This document shows, piece after piece, positions 20,406 to 29,326 of a DNA stretch of 51,654 nucleotides. The stretch covers positions 1 to 51,654 of the forward strand of contig JBBRVW010000035.1 of NCBI GenBank assembly GCA_038246545.1, given 5' to 3'. The notes below the pieces were generated by a model, which did not search any database, was not told the origin of the DNA, and was given only the letters and a program-made list of their open reading frames with translations. The position numbers and the translations under genes were made by a program. Source of the stretch: JBBRVW01 sp038246545. GTDB lineage: Bacteria; Actinomycetota; Actinomycetes; JACCUZ01. How positions within the stretch are numbered: position 1 is the stretch's first letter; each line of letters starts with the position of its first letter.

Positions 20406-21347
20406 ATGCGCGTGCTCATCGCTCTCGGCGGCAACGCCATGACCGGCCCGGGCGGCAGCGCGACCCCGGAGGACCAGGACCGCGCGATCGGCGTGGCGAT
20501 GGAGCACGTCGCCGACCTCGTCGCGTCCGGCGTCGACGTCGTCCTCACCCACGGCAACGGGCCGCAGGTCGGCAACCTGCTGGTGAAGAACGAGCTCGCG
20601 GCCCACGTGGTCCCCCCGGTCCCGCTGGACTGGTGCGGGGCACAGACCCAGGCCACCGTCGGGTTCCTCATCCTCGACGCCCTCGACAAGGCGCTGGCCG
20701 AGCGCGGCGTCGACCGGCGTACGGCGACCGTGGTCACCCGCACGAGGGTCGACGGCGGCGACGTCGGCTTCACGCACCCGACCAAGCCGGTCGGCCGCTA
20801 CCTGCCGGCCGACCAGGCACACAGCCTCATCGAGCACGGCCAGAAATGGGAGGACCGCGGCGACAAGGGGTGGCGCCGGGTCGTCGCCAGCCCCGAGCCG
20901 CTCGAGGTGCTCGACGCCGCCACCATCCGGCTGCTCGCCGACGCGGGCTATGTCGTCATCGGTGCCGGCGGCGGTGGGATCCCGGTGGTCCGCGACGCCG
21001 ACGGCACGCTTCGCGGCGTCGAGGCCGTCATCGACAAGGACCTCACCGCGGCCCTGCTCGCCCCGCAGGTCGGCGCCGACGTCCTGGTCATCGCGACCGA
21101 CGTCGAGCACGTCGTCCTCGGCTACGGCACCGCCGAGGCCCGGCCGCTCGAACGCACGACGGCCGGCGAGCTGCGGACGATCGCGCGCGAACAGGCCTTC
21201 GCCAGCGGAAGCATGGGGCCCAAGGTCGAGGCCGCGGTCCGGTTCGTCGAGAACGGCGGCAGCCGGGCGGTCATCACGTCGTTGGAGAAGATCACGGAAG
21301 CGGTGCACGGACGAGCCGGCACCGTCGTCGAGCCAGAGAGGTCCTGA
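20406..21347 (+). CDS. arcC: Carbamate kinase
   Basis: 313 residues, amino-acid-kinase fold. It makes ATP from carbamoyl phosphate and ADP, releasing carbamate. Motifs: LIALGGNAM, LTHGNGPQVGNLL, VIGAGGGGIPV, EAVIDKDLTAALLA and FASGSMGPKVEAAVRF. ATG start, probably leaderless. The next gene starts two bases after its stop. No arginine deiminase or catabolic ornithine carbamoyltransferase is adjacent, so the carbamoyl phosphate probably does not come from the usual ADI route; the neighbour suggests an N-heterocycle or ureido compound. Confidence 0.95.
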   Translation: MRVLIALGGNAMTGPGGSATPEDQDRAIGVAMEHVADLVASGVDVVLTHGNGPQVGNLLVKNELAAHVVPPVPLDWCGAQTQATVGFLILDALDKALAERGVDRRTATVVTRTRVDGGDVGFTHPTKPVGRYLPADQAHSLIEHGQKWEDRGDKGWRRVVASPEPLEVLDAATIRLLADAGYVVIGAGGGGIPVVRDADGTLRGVEAVIDKDLTAALLAPQVGADVLVIATDVEHVVLGYGTAEARPLERTTAGELRTIAREQAFASGSMGPKVEAAVRFVENGGSRAVITSLEKITEAVHGRAGTVVEPERS

Positions 21348-21349
21348 AC

Positions 21350-22462
21350 ATGTCGCAGCCCCTGCCGGTCGAGGTGCACAAGGTCGCCCTCGAGAGCGTG
21401 TCCGACGCATCGGGTCTGGCCGACCTGATCGACAAGGGCCTCGTCGAGGCCGACCACGTCATCGCCGTCATCGGCAAGACGGAGGGCAACGGCGGCGTCA
21501 ACGACTACACCCGGATCATCGCCGACCGCGCGTTCCGTGAGGTCCTCGAGGCCAAGGGCACCCGACCCATGGCCGACATCAAGCAGATCCCCATCGTGTG
21601 GTCCGGCGGCACCGACGGCGTCATCTCGCCGCACGCCACGATCTTCGCCACCACCAGCGCCGACAAGGTGCCCGCCACCGACGAGCCCCGGCTCACGGTC
21701 GGCTACGCCATGAGCGAGCAGATCTTCCCGGAGGACATCGGCCGGCTCCCGATGGTCGAGAAGGTCGCCGCCGGAGTCAAGATCGCGATGGAGCGGGCCG
21801 GCATCACCGACCCCGCCGACGTGCACTACGTGCAGACCAAGACGCCGCTGCTCACCCTCGAGACCATCACCGACGCCAAGAGCCGCGGCAAGGAGGTCTG
21901 GACCGAGGACACCCTCAAGTCCATGGACGTCTCCAACTCCACGACGGCCCTGGGCATCGCGATCGCCCTGGGCGAGATCGACATGCCGGTGGCGGAGCAG
22001 ATCCACAAGGACCTGTCGCTCTTCTCGTCGGTCGCGTCCTGCTCGTCCGGTGTCGAGCTCGACCAGGCGCAGATCGTCGTCCTCGGCAACGTGCGCGGGG
22101 TGGGTGGCCGGTTCCGGATCGGGCACAGTGTCATGAAGGACGCGCTCGACGCCGACGGCGTGTGGGCGGCGATCCGCAGCGCAGGCCTCGACGACCTGCC
22201 GGAGCGGCCGCACACCAGCGACCTCAAGGGCCGCGTCGTCAACGTCTTCTGCAAGTGCGAGGCCGACCCCACCGGCCGGGTGCGGGACCGCCGCAACATC
22301 ATGCTCGACGACTCCGACGTGCACTGGCACCGGCAGATCAAGTCCTGCGTCGGCGGCGTGGTCGCCTCCGTCACCGGCGACCCGGCGGTGTTCGTGTCGG
22401 TCGCGGCGGTGCACCAGGGTCCGTCCGGCGGCGGCCCGGTCATCGCGATCGTCGAGCCCTGA
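21350..22462 (+). CDS. Cyanuric acid hydrolase/barbiturase family ring-opening amidohydrolase
   Basis: 370 residues, the usual length of this rare three-repeat family (AtzD/TrzD and barbiturase), which opens cyclic amide rings with Ser-Lys pairs. Family-typical segments: IGKTEGNGGVNDYTR, WSGGTDGVISPH, VQTKTPLLT, SNSTTALGIAIALGE, ASCSSGVELD and VAAVHQGPSGGGPV. ATG at 21350 is two bases after the carbamate kinase stop. Cyanuric acid and barbiturate are the known substrates in the family; sequence alone does not choose. No biuret or allophanate hydrolase is nearby. Confidence 0.88.
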   Translation: MSQPLPVEVHKVALESVSDASGLADLIDKGLVEADHVIAVIGKTEGNGGVNDYTRIIADRAFREVLEAKGTRPMADIKQIPIVWSGGTDGVISPHATIFATTSADKVPATDEPRLTVGYAMSEQIFPEDIGRLPMVEKVAAGVKIAMERAGITDPADVHYVQTKTPLLTLETITDAKSRGKEVWTEDTLKSMDVSNSTTALGIAIALGEIDMPVAEQIHKDLSLFSSVASCSSGVELDQAQIVVLGNVRGVGGRFRIGHSVMKDALDADGVWAAIRSAGLDDLPERPHTSDLKGRVVNVFCKCEADPTGRVRDRRNIMLDDSDVHWHRQIKSCVGGVVASVTGDPAVFVSVAAVHQGPSGGGPVIAIVEP

Positions 22463-22490
22463 ACAACACCCAGCGCGCTGACGGCGCCGA

Positions 22491-22513
22491 CCCGCAGCGT
22501 GGAGGTCTGCGGG
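22491..22513 (+). terminator. Weak hairpin after ring-opening hydrolase
   Basis: CCCGCAG and CTGCGGG (7 bp) with a nine-base loop, between two convergent genes. Low strength. Confidence 0.3.
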
Positions 22514-22542
22514 CCGGCCCCGACCGTGACCAGGTCGGGTTG

Positions 22543-22845
22543 TCAGGCTGGGTGCGCTGGGTGGTGCCGGTGATGGGTGACGGTCGACGCCAGCATGACG
22601 ATGGCCAGCACGAGAACGATCACGAGTGCCGACCACAGCCACGGCGTCCAGTCGAAGCTGCTGCCGGTGCTGCCCGTGCGGCTCGTGCCGCCTTTGGCAC
22701 CGACGCGACCCTCGTCCAGCGGTGCCGCCTTGGCGTACGCGACGGACGAGCCGAGGACGAACAGCAGCAGTGTCGAGACGAGCGAGGTGATGACGGTTCG
22801 CGGCCGGGGACGTCGAGGCGCCGTCCGGATCTGTCTGCGGTGCAT
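22543..22845 (-). CDS. Small two-helix membrane or secreted protein
   Basis: 100 residues. A basic N-terminus (MHRRQIRTAPRRPRPR) precedes a hydrophobic helix at about 17-38 ending in AYAKA, which could be a signal peptide. A second helix lies at about 68-88 and the tail is His-rich (THHRHHPAHPA). ATG preceded by GAGGGGG. I do not recognise a family. The His-rich end could bind metal or face the cytoplasm. Convergent with the hydrolase gene. Confidence 0.6.
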   Translation of the reverse strand: MHRRQIRTAPRRPRPRTVITSLVSTLLLFVLGSSVAYAKAAPLDEGRVGAKGGTSRTGSTGSSFDWTPWLWSALVIVLVLAIVMLASTVTHHRHHPAHPA

Positions 22846-22992
22846 GGTGCCCCCTCGGGCTCAGCGGTGCGGAACACCTCGAGAGTGCAACGAGACGTGG
22901 CCCGGCACATCGTGAAGAAGCCCTAGTCCGGCCCCCGAAAATGCCTTAGATTGCCGCCCCCCGCTGACGCCTCGGCGGGTTGACATGTCGGC

Positions 22993-24864
22993 ATGGTCCG
23001 CTCCCTGCTGGCCCGGGAGGGAGAGCTGGCGTCACTGGATGCTGCGCTCGCTTCGACCGACGCCCGGGTGCGGGGGATCCTCGTCACCGGCGAGGCCGGT
23101 ATCGGCAAGACAGCGCTGACTGACGTCTTCCTCGACCGGGCTGCCGATCGCGGCGCCATGGCCCTGCGCTGCAGCGGGCTCCTGACCACAGGACGGGAGG
23201 TGCCCTTCCCGCCGGTCGTGCAACTGCTGCGCCACCTGCGGGCCGATCATCGTTCCTTGTTGTTGCAGCTCCTCGGACCACAGTCGCGTGACGTGCTCCG
23301 CGGGCTGGTTCCGGACCTGGTGCCGGGCACCCGCAAGCCGGGTTCCCAGACTCGCGGCCCGGGACCGACCCGTGCGCTGCTGCTCATAGTCCTGGCGGAC
23401 CTGATTCTTGATCTGGCGACCTGCTCGCGCGTGGTCCTGCGCGTCGACGACCTCCACTGGGTGGATGCCGGGACCTTGTCGCTCCTCGAGCTGCTGCTGA
23501 GGTCGGGTGACCGTGCCCGGCTGCTGCTCGTCCTGGGGCTACGGGAGCCGGTCGAGAGCCCATCGGTGCGGCACTGGTGTGCCGCCCAGCTCTCGGCCGG
23601 CACCATGACGACCGTGGCGGTCCCCGCCCTCGACCTCGTGAGCACCGGAAGGCTGCTGTCCGAGCTGCCGAGCTGCCGGGCGCAGGCCCGGACCGGGCCG
23701 GGCCGGGCCGGGCCGGGCCGAGGAGATGTACCGCCGCACCGGAGGCAATCCCTTCCTCGTTCTCGAGCTGGCCAAAGGTCCCGCAGGATCGCTGCCCGCG
23801 AGCGTCCGGGACGTCGTGGAAGCGGAGGTGGAGCGGTTGCCGCGCCGGACGGTTTGTCGTGGCGATCGTCGCCGTGGCCGGCGGGCGTCTCGAGCACAGG
23901 CTGCTCAGCGACGTCATGGGTGAGACCCGCGCGGCGACGGGCGCGATGGCTGCGCTGCAGATCGCGTTACTGCAGCACGATGACGGCAGCTACAGCTTCC
24001 GCCACGACGTCGCCCGGTCGACAGTGCTCGACTCTCTGCCTCCCGCCGAGCACCTGGAGTTGCATGCTCGGCTCGCCGAGGCGCTCGCTGTCCGATGGAC
24101 GTCGACCGGCGCCGCCGGCCTGTTCGAGGGCGAGGTCGGCTGGCAGTACCACGAGGCGCGCATGTGGTCCGAGTCGTGTGTCTGGAACGAGCGGGCCGCA
24201 GCCGCCGCCGAGTCGACTGGTGCCTACGCCACGGCGCACCACCACCTGCGCCAGGCCCTGGAGGCGGCCGTGAGATCGGCGGTCGGGCCCTCCGACCGTC
24301 TCGGTCTGCTCGAGCGTGCGGCCGCCGCGGCCGACCTTGAGGGGGCGGCCACCGACGCCCTCGGGTACGTCGACAAGGCGCTCGAACTGGTAGCCGCGGC
24401 CGACGACCCGATCAGGGTCAGCAAGCTTCTCGGCCGGCGGAGCTGGTTGCGACTCGTGCTCGGGCGGACGGCCCCGGGCCGAGGCGGCCGCCGTCCTTCG
24501 CCAGGCGATGGACTTGTGCGCGCCGCTCGGGACGAATGTCCTGGAGGCCCCCCTGGCGGAGATGGCGACCCGTGGTTGGCTCCGGGTCGACGCCACAGTG
24601 CTCGCACCGTCCACCGCCGGCCGCCTGTACGCCGGAGTTCCGGGGGCACCGTCGATGACGCGGCGAGAGTCAGAGGTGCTCGCACTTCTGGTGAGGGGCC
24701 GCACCAACAAGGAAATCGGTGCCGCCCTCTACCTGAGCCCGAAGACAGTCAGTTTCCACGTCCACGTCACTCATCTGCTGCAGAAGCTGGGAGTGCGGAG
24801 TCGGATCGAGGCGGCGGCCGCGGCCCAGCACCTCAGACTGGTCGATCCCGCGGACGGCGTGTGA
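22993..24864 (+). pseudogene. Broken LAL-type (AAA/LuxR) transcriptional regulator
   Basis: An intact member would carry an N-terminal ATPase, TPR-like repeats and a C-terminal LuxR helix-turn-helix, about 900 residues. Here the parts lie in successive frames: Walker A GEAGIGKTAL and LRVDDLHWVDAG (frame of 22993), RTGGNPFLVLELA after about 23720, GGRLEHRLLSDVMG and the repeats from about 23850, and the HTH (MTRRESEVLALLVRGRTNKEIG) after about 24485. The first break is at a (GGGCC)5 run. The repeat region is also shortened. The 3' end overlaps the convergent phosphoribosyltransferase by 32 bp. Assembly error cannot be excluded but three breaks argue for decay. Confidence 0.8.
23695..23719 (+). 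repeat. (GGGCC)5 microsatellite
   Basis: Five perfect GGGCC units inside the LAL-type regulator, at the point where the reading frame first breaks. A change of one unit shifts the frame. Confidence 0.9.
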
Positions 24865-25549
24865 GTCTCGGCCGCCGAGCGGTCCGAGCTGGCCGCCGTG
24901 GTCCGACGGCCTCCGACAGCAGCCGTACGACGGTAGCGTCGGACGTCTGGGTGAAGTCGGCGTAGAACTGGCTGACCGCACCGAACCGGCGGGGCGCGAG
25001 GAGGGTGACGACGTCGTCCGCCTCAGCTGCCAGGAGCGGCAGCGTCGCCGCGGCTGTGACGGGCGCGGCGAGCACCGACCGCCCGGCGCCGGCCCGGCGC
25101 ACGGAGCGGAGGGCGGCCACGGCCGTCACCCCGGTGGCGACGCCGTCGTCCACGACCACGACCGGCCGCCCGGCGACCGGTGCCCGGGCGCGGCCGCGCC
25201 GGTAGGCCGCGACCCGGCGGGCGCACTCGGCCCGCTCGGCCGTCACGACCTCGTCGAGGTCGCTGGGGAGCAGGCCGAGGGCCGCCAGCCCGGCGTGGTC
25301 CCACCACAGCGTCCCGTCCTCGGCGACCGCCCCGACCCCGAGCTCCGGACGGTCGGGTGGCGACACCTTGCGGACCACGAGGACCTCGAGCCGGCCGCCC
25401 AGCTCGGCGGCCACGGGGGCGGCCACCTCGACACCGCCGCGGGCCAGTCCCACCACGACCGGGGCCGTGATCCCGAGGGCGGCGAGTCGCGCACCGAGCC
25501 TGCGCCCGGCTGCTGCCCGGTCGGCGAACACCGTGGGCCTGTCGGCCAT
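24833..25549 (-). CDS. Phosphoribosyltransferase-domain protein
   Basis: 238 residues of the type I phosphoribosyltransferase fold. The PRPP-binding loop is VVVVDDGVATGVTA around D134-D135, with an N-terminal GLARGGVEVAAPVA loop and VVRKVSPPDRPELGVGAVAEDG. This stand-alone family is common in actinobacteria, its substrate uncertain; it is not recognisably a salvage enzyme. ATG start at 25549. The stop of the upstream decarboxylase is 12 bp away in the same direction, so they may form a transcript. Its 3' end overlaps a pseudogene. Confidence 0.85.
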   Translation of the reverse strand: MADRPTVFADRAAAGRRLGARLAALGITAPVVVGLARGGVEVAAPVAAELGGRLEVLVVRKVSPPDRPELGVGAVAEDGTLWWDHAGLAALGLLPSDLDEVVTAERAECARRVAAYRRGRARAPVAGRPVVVVDDGVATGVTAVAALRSVRRAGAGRSVLAAPVTAAATLPLLAAEADDVVTLLAPRRFGAVSQFYADFTQTSDATVVRLLSEAVGPRRPARTARRPRLTRRPRDRPV

Positions 25550-25561
25550 CGCTGCGCTGCC

Positions 25562-27475
25562 TCAGCTCCGAGCCAGGCGGTCCCGCGCCGCCGTGTCGAC
25601 CAGCGCGGCGAACCCCGGCTCGGCGGCGCGCAGCGCGACGAACAGCTCCGGGGGCAGACGCCACAGCGTCGAGTCCGAGCCGGCGGTCACAGTGGCGAGT
25701 CGCGGGTAGCCGAACCCGGACCCCCAGTCGCGGGCCGCGAGCTCGCCGAAGAAGTCCCCGGACGCCAGCGCCGCGGCCGGCGTCCCGTCCACGTCCACCG
25801 ACAGGTCGCCGTCGAGGACCAGGTAGAAGTCGCGGTCCGCCGCCCACCGCCGTACGACCACCTGGCCGGCCGGCACCCGCACCTCCCGCCCCTCCGCCTG
25901 CACGCGCGCCCGGGCGCCCTCGGAGAGGGCGAGGATCGCCGGGTGGTCGTCGACAGCGGCGCCATCGACCCGGCGCACCTGCGGACCGCGCGCCGGCACC
26001 CGCTCGGCGTCGAGCTGACGTCCGGGCGGGACGTCGCCGGCGTCGCCGGCCGCCAGGTGCTCGAGGACCGCCCGGACGTCGCGCTCGCCGCTGCCGTGGT
26101 TGAGCACGCACATCCGGATCGCGTAGCGCCCGTGCAGCCGGGTCGAGCTCACCATGCCGAAGCCGGACGCTGCCAGCGAGCCGACCAGCCCGGCGTTGCG
26201 GGTCGCCAGCCCGTTCTCGTCCGCTCCTGCGAACCGTCGCCTCAGGCACACGATGCCGAGGGTGGCGGGCATCATCAGCTCGAGCCGGTCGTCCTCGCAC
26301 ACCAGCCGCTCCGCCAGCTCGGCCAGGTCGAGACAGCGGTCGATCGTGTCGCGGAACGCCGCCAGCCCCAGCGTCTGCACCGACATCCACACCTTGAGGG
26401 CGTGGCTGGTGCGGGTGAGCTGCAGGCCGCGCGCCGCGAGCTGCACCTCGGCGTCCGCGGCCTCGGTCTCGGACAGGTAGTCGGGGGTCACCGAGAAGGC
26501 CCGCTCCAGCGCCTGCGGCTCGCGTACCAGCAGGGCGCCGCACTCGATGCTCTGGTACAGCCACTTGTGCGGGTCGAGGGTGACCGAGTCGGCGAGCTCG
26601 ATGCCCCGCAGCTGCCGTCGGCCGCGCTCGCTGAGCACCGCGAACCCGCCGTACGCCGCGTCGACGTGCAGCCAGAGGCCGCGCGCGCGGCACACCGCGG
26701 CCAGCTCCTCGAGCGGGTCGACGGCACCGGTGTTCGTCGCGCCGGCGTTCGCCGCGACCATCAGCGGCACCCGGCCGGCCGAGAGGTCCGCGTCGAGGGC
26801 CGCGACCAGCGCGTCCACCCGCATCCGGTACCGCCCGTCGGTCGGCAGGACGCGGAGCTGCTCCGGCCGGAAGCCGAGGGTGCGGGCGGCGCGGGCCACG
26901 GACGAGTGCGACTGGTCCGAGCAGTACGCGACGGCTCGGGCGTCCATCGCTCCCAGCCGCAGCTCGCGGGCGCAGGCCAGCGCGGTGAGGTTGGCCGCTG
27001 AGCCGCCCGAGACGAGGATCCCTCCCGAGCCGGCCGGGAAGCCGATCCAGTCCCGCATCCAGGCCAGCACCTCGAGCTCGACCTGGGTTGGCCCGGCCGA
27101 CTCCATCCAGTTCCCGACGTCGAGGTTGGTCGCCGACGTCAGCAGGTCACCCATCACCCCCGGCCAGGTCGTGCTGCCCGGGATGTACGCGAAGTAGCCG
27201 GGGTGTCCCAGCGTGCTGCGGAACGGGAGGACGTCGCGCAGCATCGTCGCGAGCACCTCGTCGTACGGGCGCCCGCGCTCGGGCGGCGGCCCGCCGATCC
27301 GCGCCCGCATCTGCGCCGGGGTGGCCGTGCGCAGCACTGGTGGGGTGCCGGTGGCGAGCTCGACCAGAGCGTCCACCGTCGCGTACCCGATCCGGCGCAT
27401 CTCCTCGGCCGGCAGGGCCAGCCGGTCCACCTCGCCCCGGATGTCGCCCCGGATGTCGCCCCGTACGTCGGCCAT
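25562..27475 (-). CDS. Group II PLP-dependent decarboxylase fused to cyclic-nucleotide-binding domain
   Basis: 637 residues. Residues about 15-475 are an aromatic-amino-acid-decarboxylase-type enzyme: H190 (SDQSHSSV) stacks on PLP, D272 (HVDAAYGG) contacts the pyridine nitrogen, and K304 (DPHKWLY) forms the Schiff base. Residues about 510-637 are a CNB-type beta-barrel with phosphate-binding-cassette features: G577-E578 (FFGELA) and R592 in PRLATV. A cNMP or related ligand may regulate the enzyme (inference). ATG at 27475 follows AAGGGGG; the open frame continues upstream but through other genes. Substrate unknown, probably an aromatic or related L-amino acid. Confidence 0.9.
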   Translation of the reverse strand: MADVRGDIRGDIRGEVDRLALPAEEMRRIGYATVDALVELATGTPPVLRTATPAQMRARIGGPPPERGRPYDEVLATMLRDVLPFRSTLGHPGYFAYIPGSTTWPGVMGDLLTSATNLDVGNWMESAGPTQVELEVLAWMRDWIGFPAGSGGILVSGGSAANLTALACARELRLGAMDARAVAYCSDQSHSSVARAARTLGFRPEQLRVLPTDGRYRMRVDALVAALDADLSAGRVPLMVAANAGATNTGAVDPLEELAAVCRARGLWLHVDAAYGGFAVLSERGRRQLRGIELADSVTLDPHKWLYQSIECGALLVREPQALERAFSVTPDYLSETEAADAEVQLAARGLQLTRTSHALKVWMSVQTLGLAAFRDTIDRCLDLAELAERLVCEDDRLELMMPATLGIVCLRRRFAGADENGLATRNAGLVGSLAASGFGMVSSTRLHGRYAIRMCVLNHGSGERDVRAVLEHLAAGDAGDVPPGRQLDAERVPARGPQVRRVDGAAVDDHPAILALSEGARARVQAEGREVRVPAGQVVVRRWAADRDFYLVLDGDLSVDVDGTPAAALASGDFFGELAARDWGSGFGYPRLATVTAGSDSTLWRLPPELFVALRAAEPGFAALVDTAARDRLARS

Positions 27476-27574
27476 GCGTCCCCCTTCCGCCCCAGACGCC
27501 GTGGGCGCAGTATGCGCCGGCAGCCGGGCTGCGGCCAGGGCTCGGCCAGGGGGCCGAGCGGCACGGTTCCTGGC

Positions 27575-27580
27575 TAGGCT
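27575..27580 (+). promoter_or_regulatory. -10 hexamer for leaderless SseB-like transcript
   Basis: TAGGCT, six bases, then the GTG of the SseB-like gene. Confidence 0.55.
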
Positions 27581-27586
27581 CGGTCG

Positions 27587-28291
27587 GTGCCCGGCCGGAC
27601 GATTCCTCAGCCGGGGTTCGCGGGCGACGACGGGCGCGCCGACCCCGCCCTGACCGCCGCGCTGGCCCGCGACCACGACGACCCCGCGTTCCTGCCGGAG
27701 CTGCTCGCCGCCCTGCACGGCGCCCGCGTGCTCGCTCCCGTCGTCGCGCTGCTGGGGGAGACCGAGGGGACCGCCGACGGGCTGGTACAGGACAAGACGT
27801 CCGACATCGCGGTGCCCGTCCTGCTCGACGACGTCGGCGACCGCGCGCTGCCCGTCTTCACCGACGCCGCGGCACTGGCGGCCTGGGACCCGCAGGCCCG
27901 GCCGGTGCCCGTCGACGGTCCGCGAGCAGCGCGGGTGGCGCTCGCGGAGGGCGCGACGGCGTTGGTCCTCGACGTCGCGGGACCGGCGACGGCGAGCCTG
28001 CCCGGCCTCGAGCTGCAGGCGCTGGCCGAGGGGCGCGGCCGGCGCCCCGCTTGGGACGACCCGGTGATGGCTGCCGCTGTCCGGGACCTGTTGGACGCCG
28101 AGCCGGCCGCCCGCTCGGCCCATCTGGAGGCGTGCGCCGGCAGCGACGCCCGCCTGACCGTCGTCCTCGCCCCCGACGTCGACGCTGCGCAGGCTCGCGA
28201 CGTCGCCGCCCGGCTCGCCTCGGCGGTGCACGACCTGGCCGTGGTGCGCGCCGGCGTCCGCGGCCTCGAGGTCGTCGTGACGGCGGGTTGA
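27587..28291 (+). CDS. SseB-family N-terminal domain protein
   Basis: 234 residues. The segment VLAPVVALLGETEGTADGLVQDKTSDIAVPVLLDDVGDRALPVFTDAAALAAW matches the SseB N-terminal domain (here cited only for its pattern of a short barrel with PVFTD). The C-terminal half is variable. SseB proteins are poorly characterised in actinobacteria; this gene commonly precedes infC. GTG start, probably leaderless. It diverges from the decarboxylase with 111 bp between. Confidence 0.8.
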   Translation: MPGRTIPQPGFAGDDGRADPALTAALARDHDDPAFLPELLAALHGARVLAPVVALLGETEGTADGLVQDKTSDIAVPVLLDDVGDRALPVFTDAAALAAWDPQARPVPVDGPRAARVALAEGATALVLDVAGPATASLPGLELQALAEGRGRRPAWDDPVMAAAVRDLLDAEPAARSAHLEACAGSDARLTVVLAPDVDAAQARDVAARLASAVHDLAVVRAGVRGLEVVVTAG

Positions 28292-28342
28292 GTACCTCGG
28301 CCCGGCCCCCAGCCGCGTGTCGTCCGGCCCGGCGGGTCCTGC

Positions 28343-28348
28343 TACCCT
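28343..28348 (+). promoter_or_regulatory. -10 hexamer for infC operon
   Basis: TACCCT, about 275 bases upstream of infC. It defines a long leader that contains the attenuator. Confidence 0.5.
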
Positions 28349-28354
28349 GAACGG

Positions 28355-28621
28355 GACCGACCAGGGTGTGCCGTCACGTGTGGCAGCAGTCCCTGGAACG
28401 CAAGCGGAGACCACCTCCCACCCGCCACGACCGATCTCCACCAGGTCGTCGGGTCCGGTCCGGCCGGCACCGATACCCCCACCGGGGTGCAGGGGCCGAC
28501 CGGTGCACGCCCGCCCCGGCGGGACCAGCGCGCACCGGCAGGACGTTGTGGCTTCCGTGAGCTCCCGGCACGGAAGCCTTTTTCGTGTCCGGGGGGTCGC
28601 CAGCCATATCGAGGAGGCCCC
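28355..28621 (+). ncRNA. infC-rpmI-rplT leader with attenuator
   Basis: A probable untranslated leader of about 265 nt. CCGGTGC (28500-28506) can pair with GCACCGG (28532-28538) around an inner hairpin at 28509-28522. A canonical terminator follows. Such leaders regulate IF-3/L35/L20 operons in other bacteria; which ligand acts here is not visible. No other gene is seen in 28292-28621. Confidence 0.6.
28550..28583 (+). terminator. Intrinsic terminator/attenuator upstream of infC
   Basis: GGCTTCCGTG pairs perfectly with CACGGAAGCC (10 bp, nine-base loop) and is followed by five T. It is the only hairpin in the window I found with a true T-run. It ends 38 bases before the infC start, so it should act as a switch on the operon. 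Confidence 0.85.
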
Positions 28622-29326
28622 ATCAGCACTGAGCCCAGGATCAACGAACGGATCCGCGTCCCCGAGGTGCGGCTCGTCGGTCCCGCAGGTGAGCAGGTCG
28701 GCATCGTCGCGATCGACGCGGCGCTGCGGCTGGCCCAGGAGGCGGACCTCGACCTCGTCGAGGTCGCCCCGATGGCCCGCCCGCCGGTCTGCAAGCTCAT
28801 GGACTACGGCAAGTTCAAGTACGAGACGGCGCAGAAGGCCCGCGAGTCCCGGAAGAACCAGGTCAACACGGTCATCAAGGAGATGAAGCTCCGGCCGAAG
28901 ATCGACCCGCACGACTACGAGACCAAGAAGGGTCACGTGGTCCGGTTCCTCAAGCAGGGCGACAAGGTCAAGATCACGATCATGTTCCGCGGTCGGGAGC
29001 AGTCCCGTCCGGAGCTGGGCTACCGGCTCCTGCAGCGACTGGCCGCCGACGTGGTGGAGCTCGGCTTCGTCGAGTCGGCACCGAAGCAGGACGGCCGCAA
29101 CATGATCATGGTCCTCGGCCCGACGAAGAAGAAGGCCGAGGCGCGCGCCGAGAAGGCGGCCGACAAGGCTGCCGAGCGGGCCCGCACCGCCCCGGACGTC
29201 GACGATGCCGCCGGCGCCAACGGCTCCGAGCCGGACCAGATCGAGCCCGAGGCGAGCACCGAGACCACCGACACCACCGAGACCACCCCGGCGACCGAGG
29301 CCACCGCGGCCGAGCAGCCGGCCTGA
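28622..29326 (+). CDS. infC: Translation initiation factor IF-3 (ATC start)
   Basis: 234 residues. Binds the 30S subunit and checks the initiator tRNA. The core (about 1-175) begins ISTEPRINERIRVPEVRLVG and includes YGKFKYETAQKARESRKNQ. A Glu/Thr/Ala-rich tail of about 55 residues follows. The start is the rare codon ATC behind GAGGAGG at five bases; no ATG, GTG or TTG fits. Rare starts allow IF-3 to repress its own translation, as known for infC in other bacteria. First gene of the operon behind the attenuator. Confidence 0.95.
   Translation: MSTEPRINERIRVPEVRLVGPAGEQVGIVAIDAALRLAQEADLDLVEVAPMARPPVCKLMDYGKFKYETAQKARESRKNQVNTVIKEMKLRPKIDPHDYETKKGHVVRFLKQGDKVKITIMFRGREQSRPELGYRLLQRLAADVVELGFVESAPKQDGRNMIMVLGPTKKKAEARAEKAADKAAERARTAPDVDDAAGANGSEPDQIEPEASTETTDTTETTPATEATAAEQPA

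Noticed and set aside
23577..24965. 462-codon + strand frame as an independent gene
   Set aside because: Its start lies out of frame in the regulator and only its middle carries regulator homology; it is a piece of the broken LAL-type gene.
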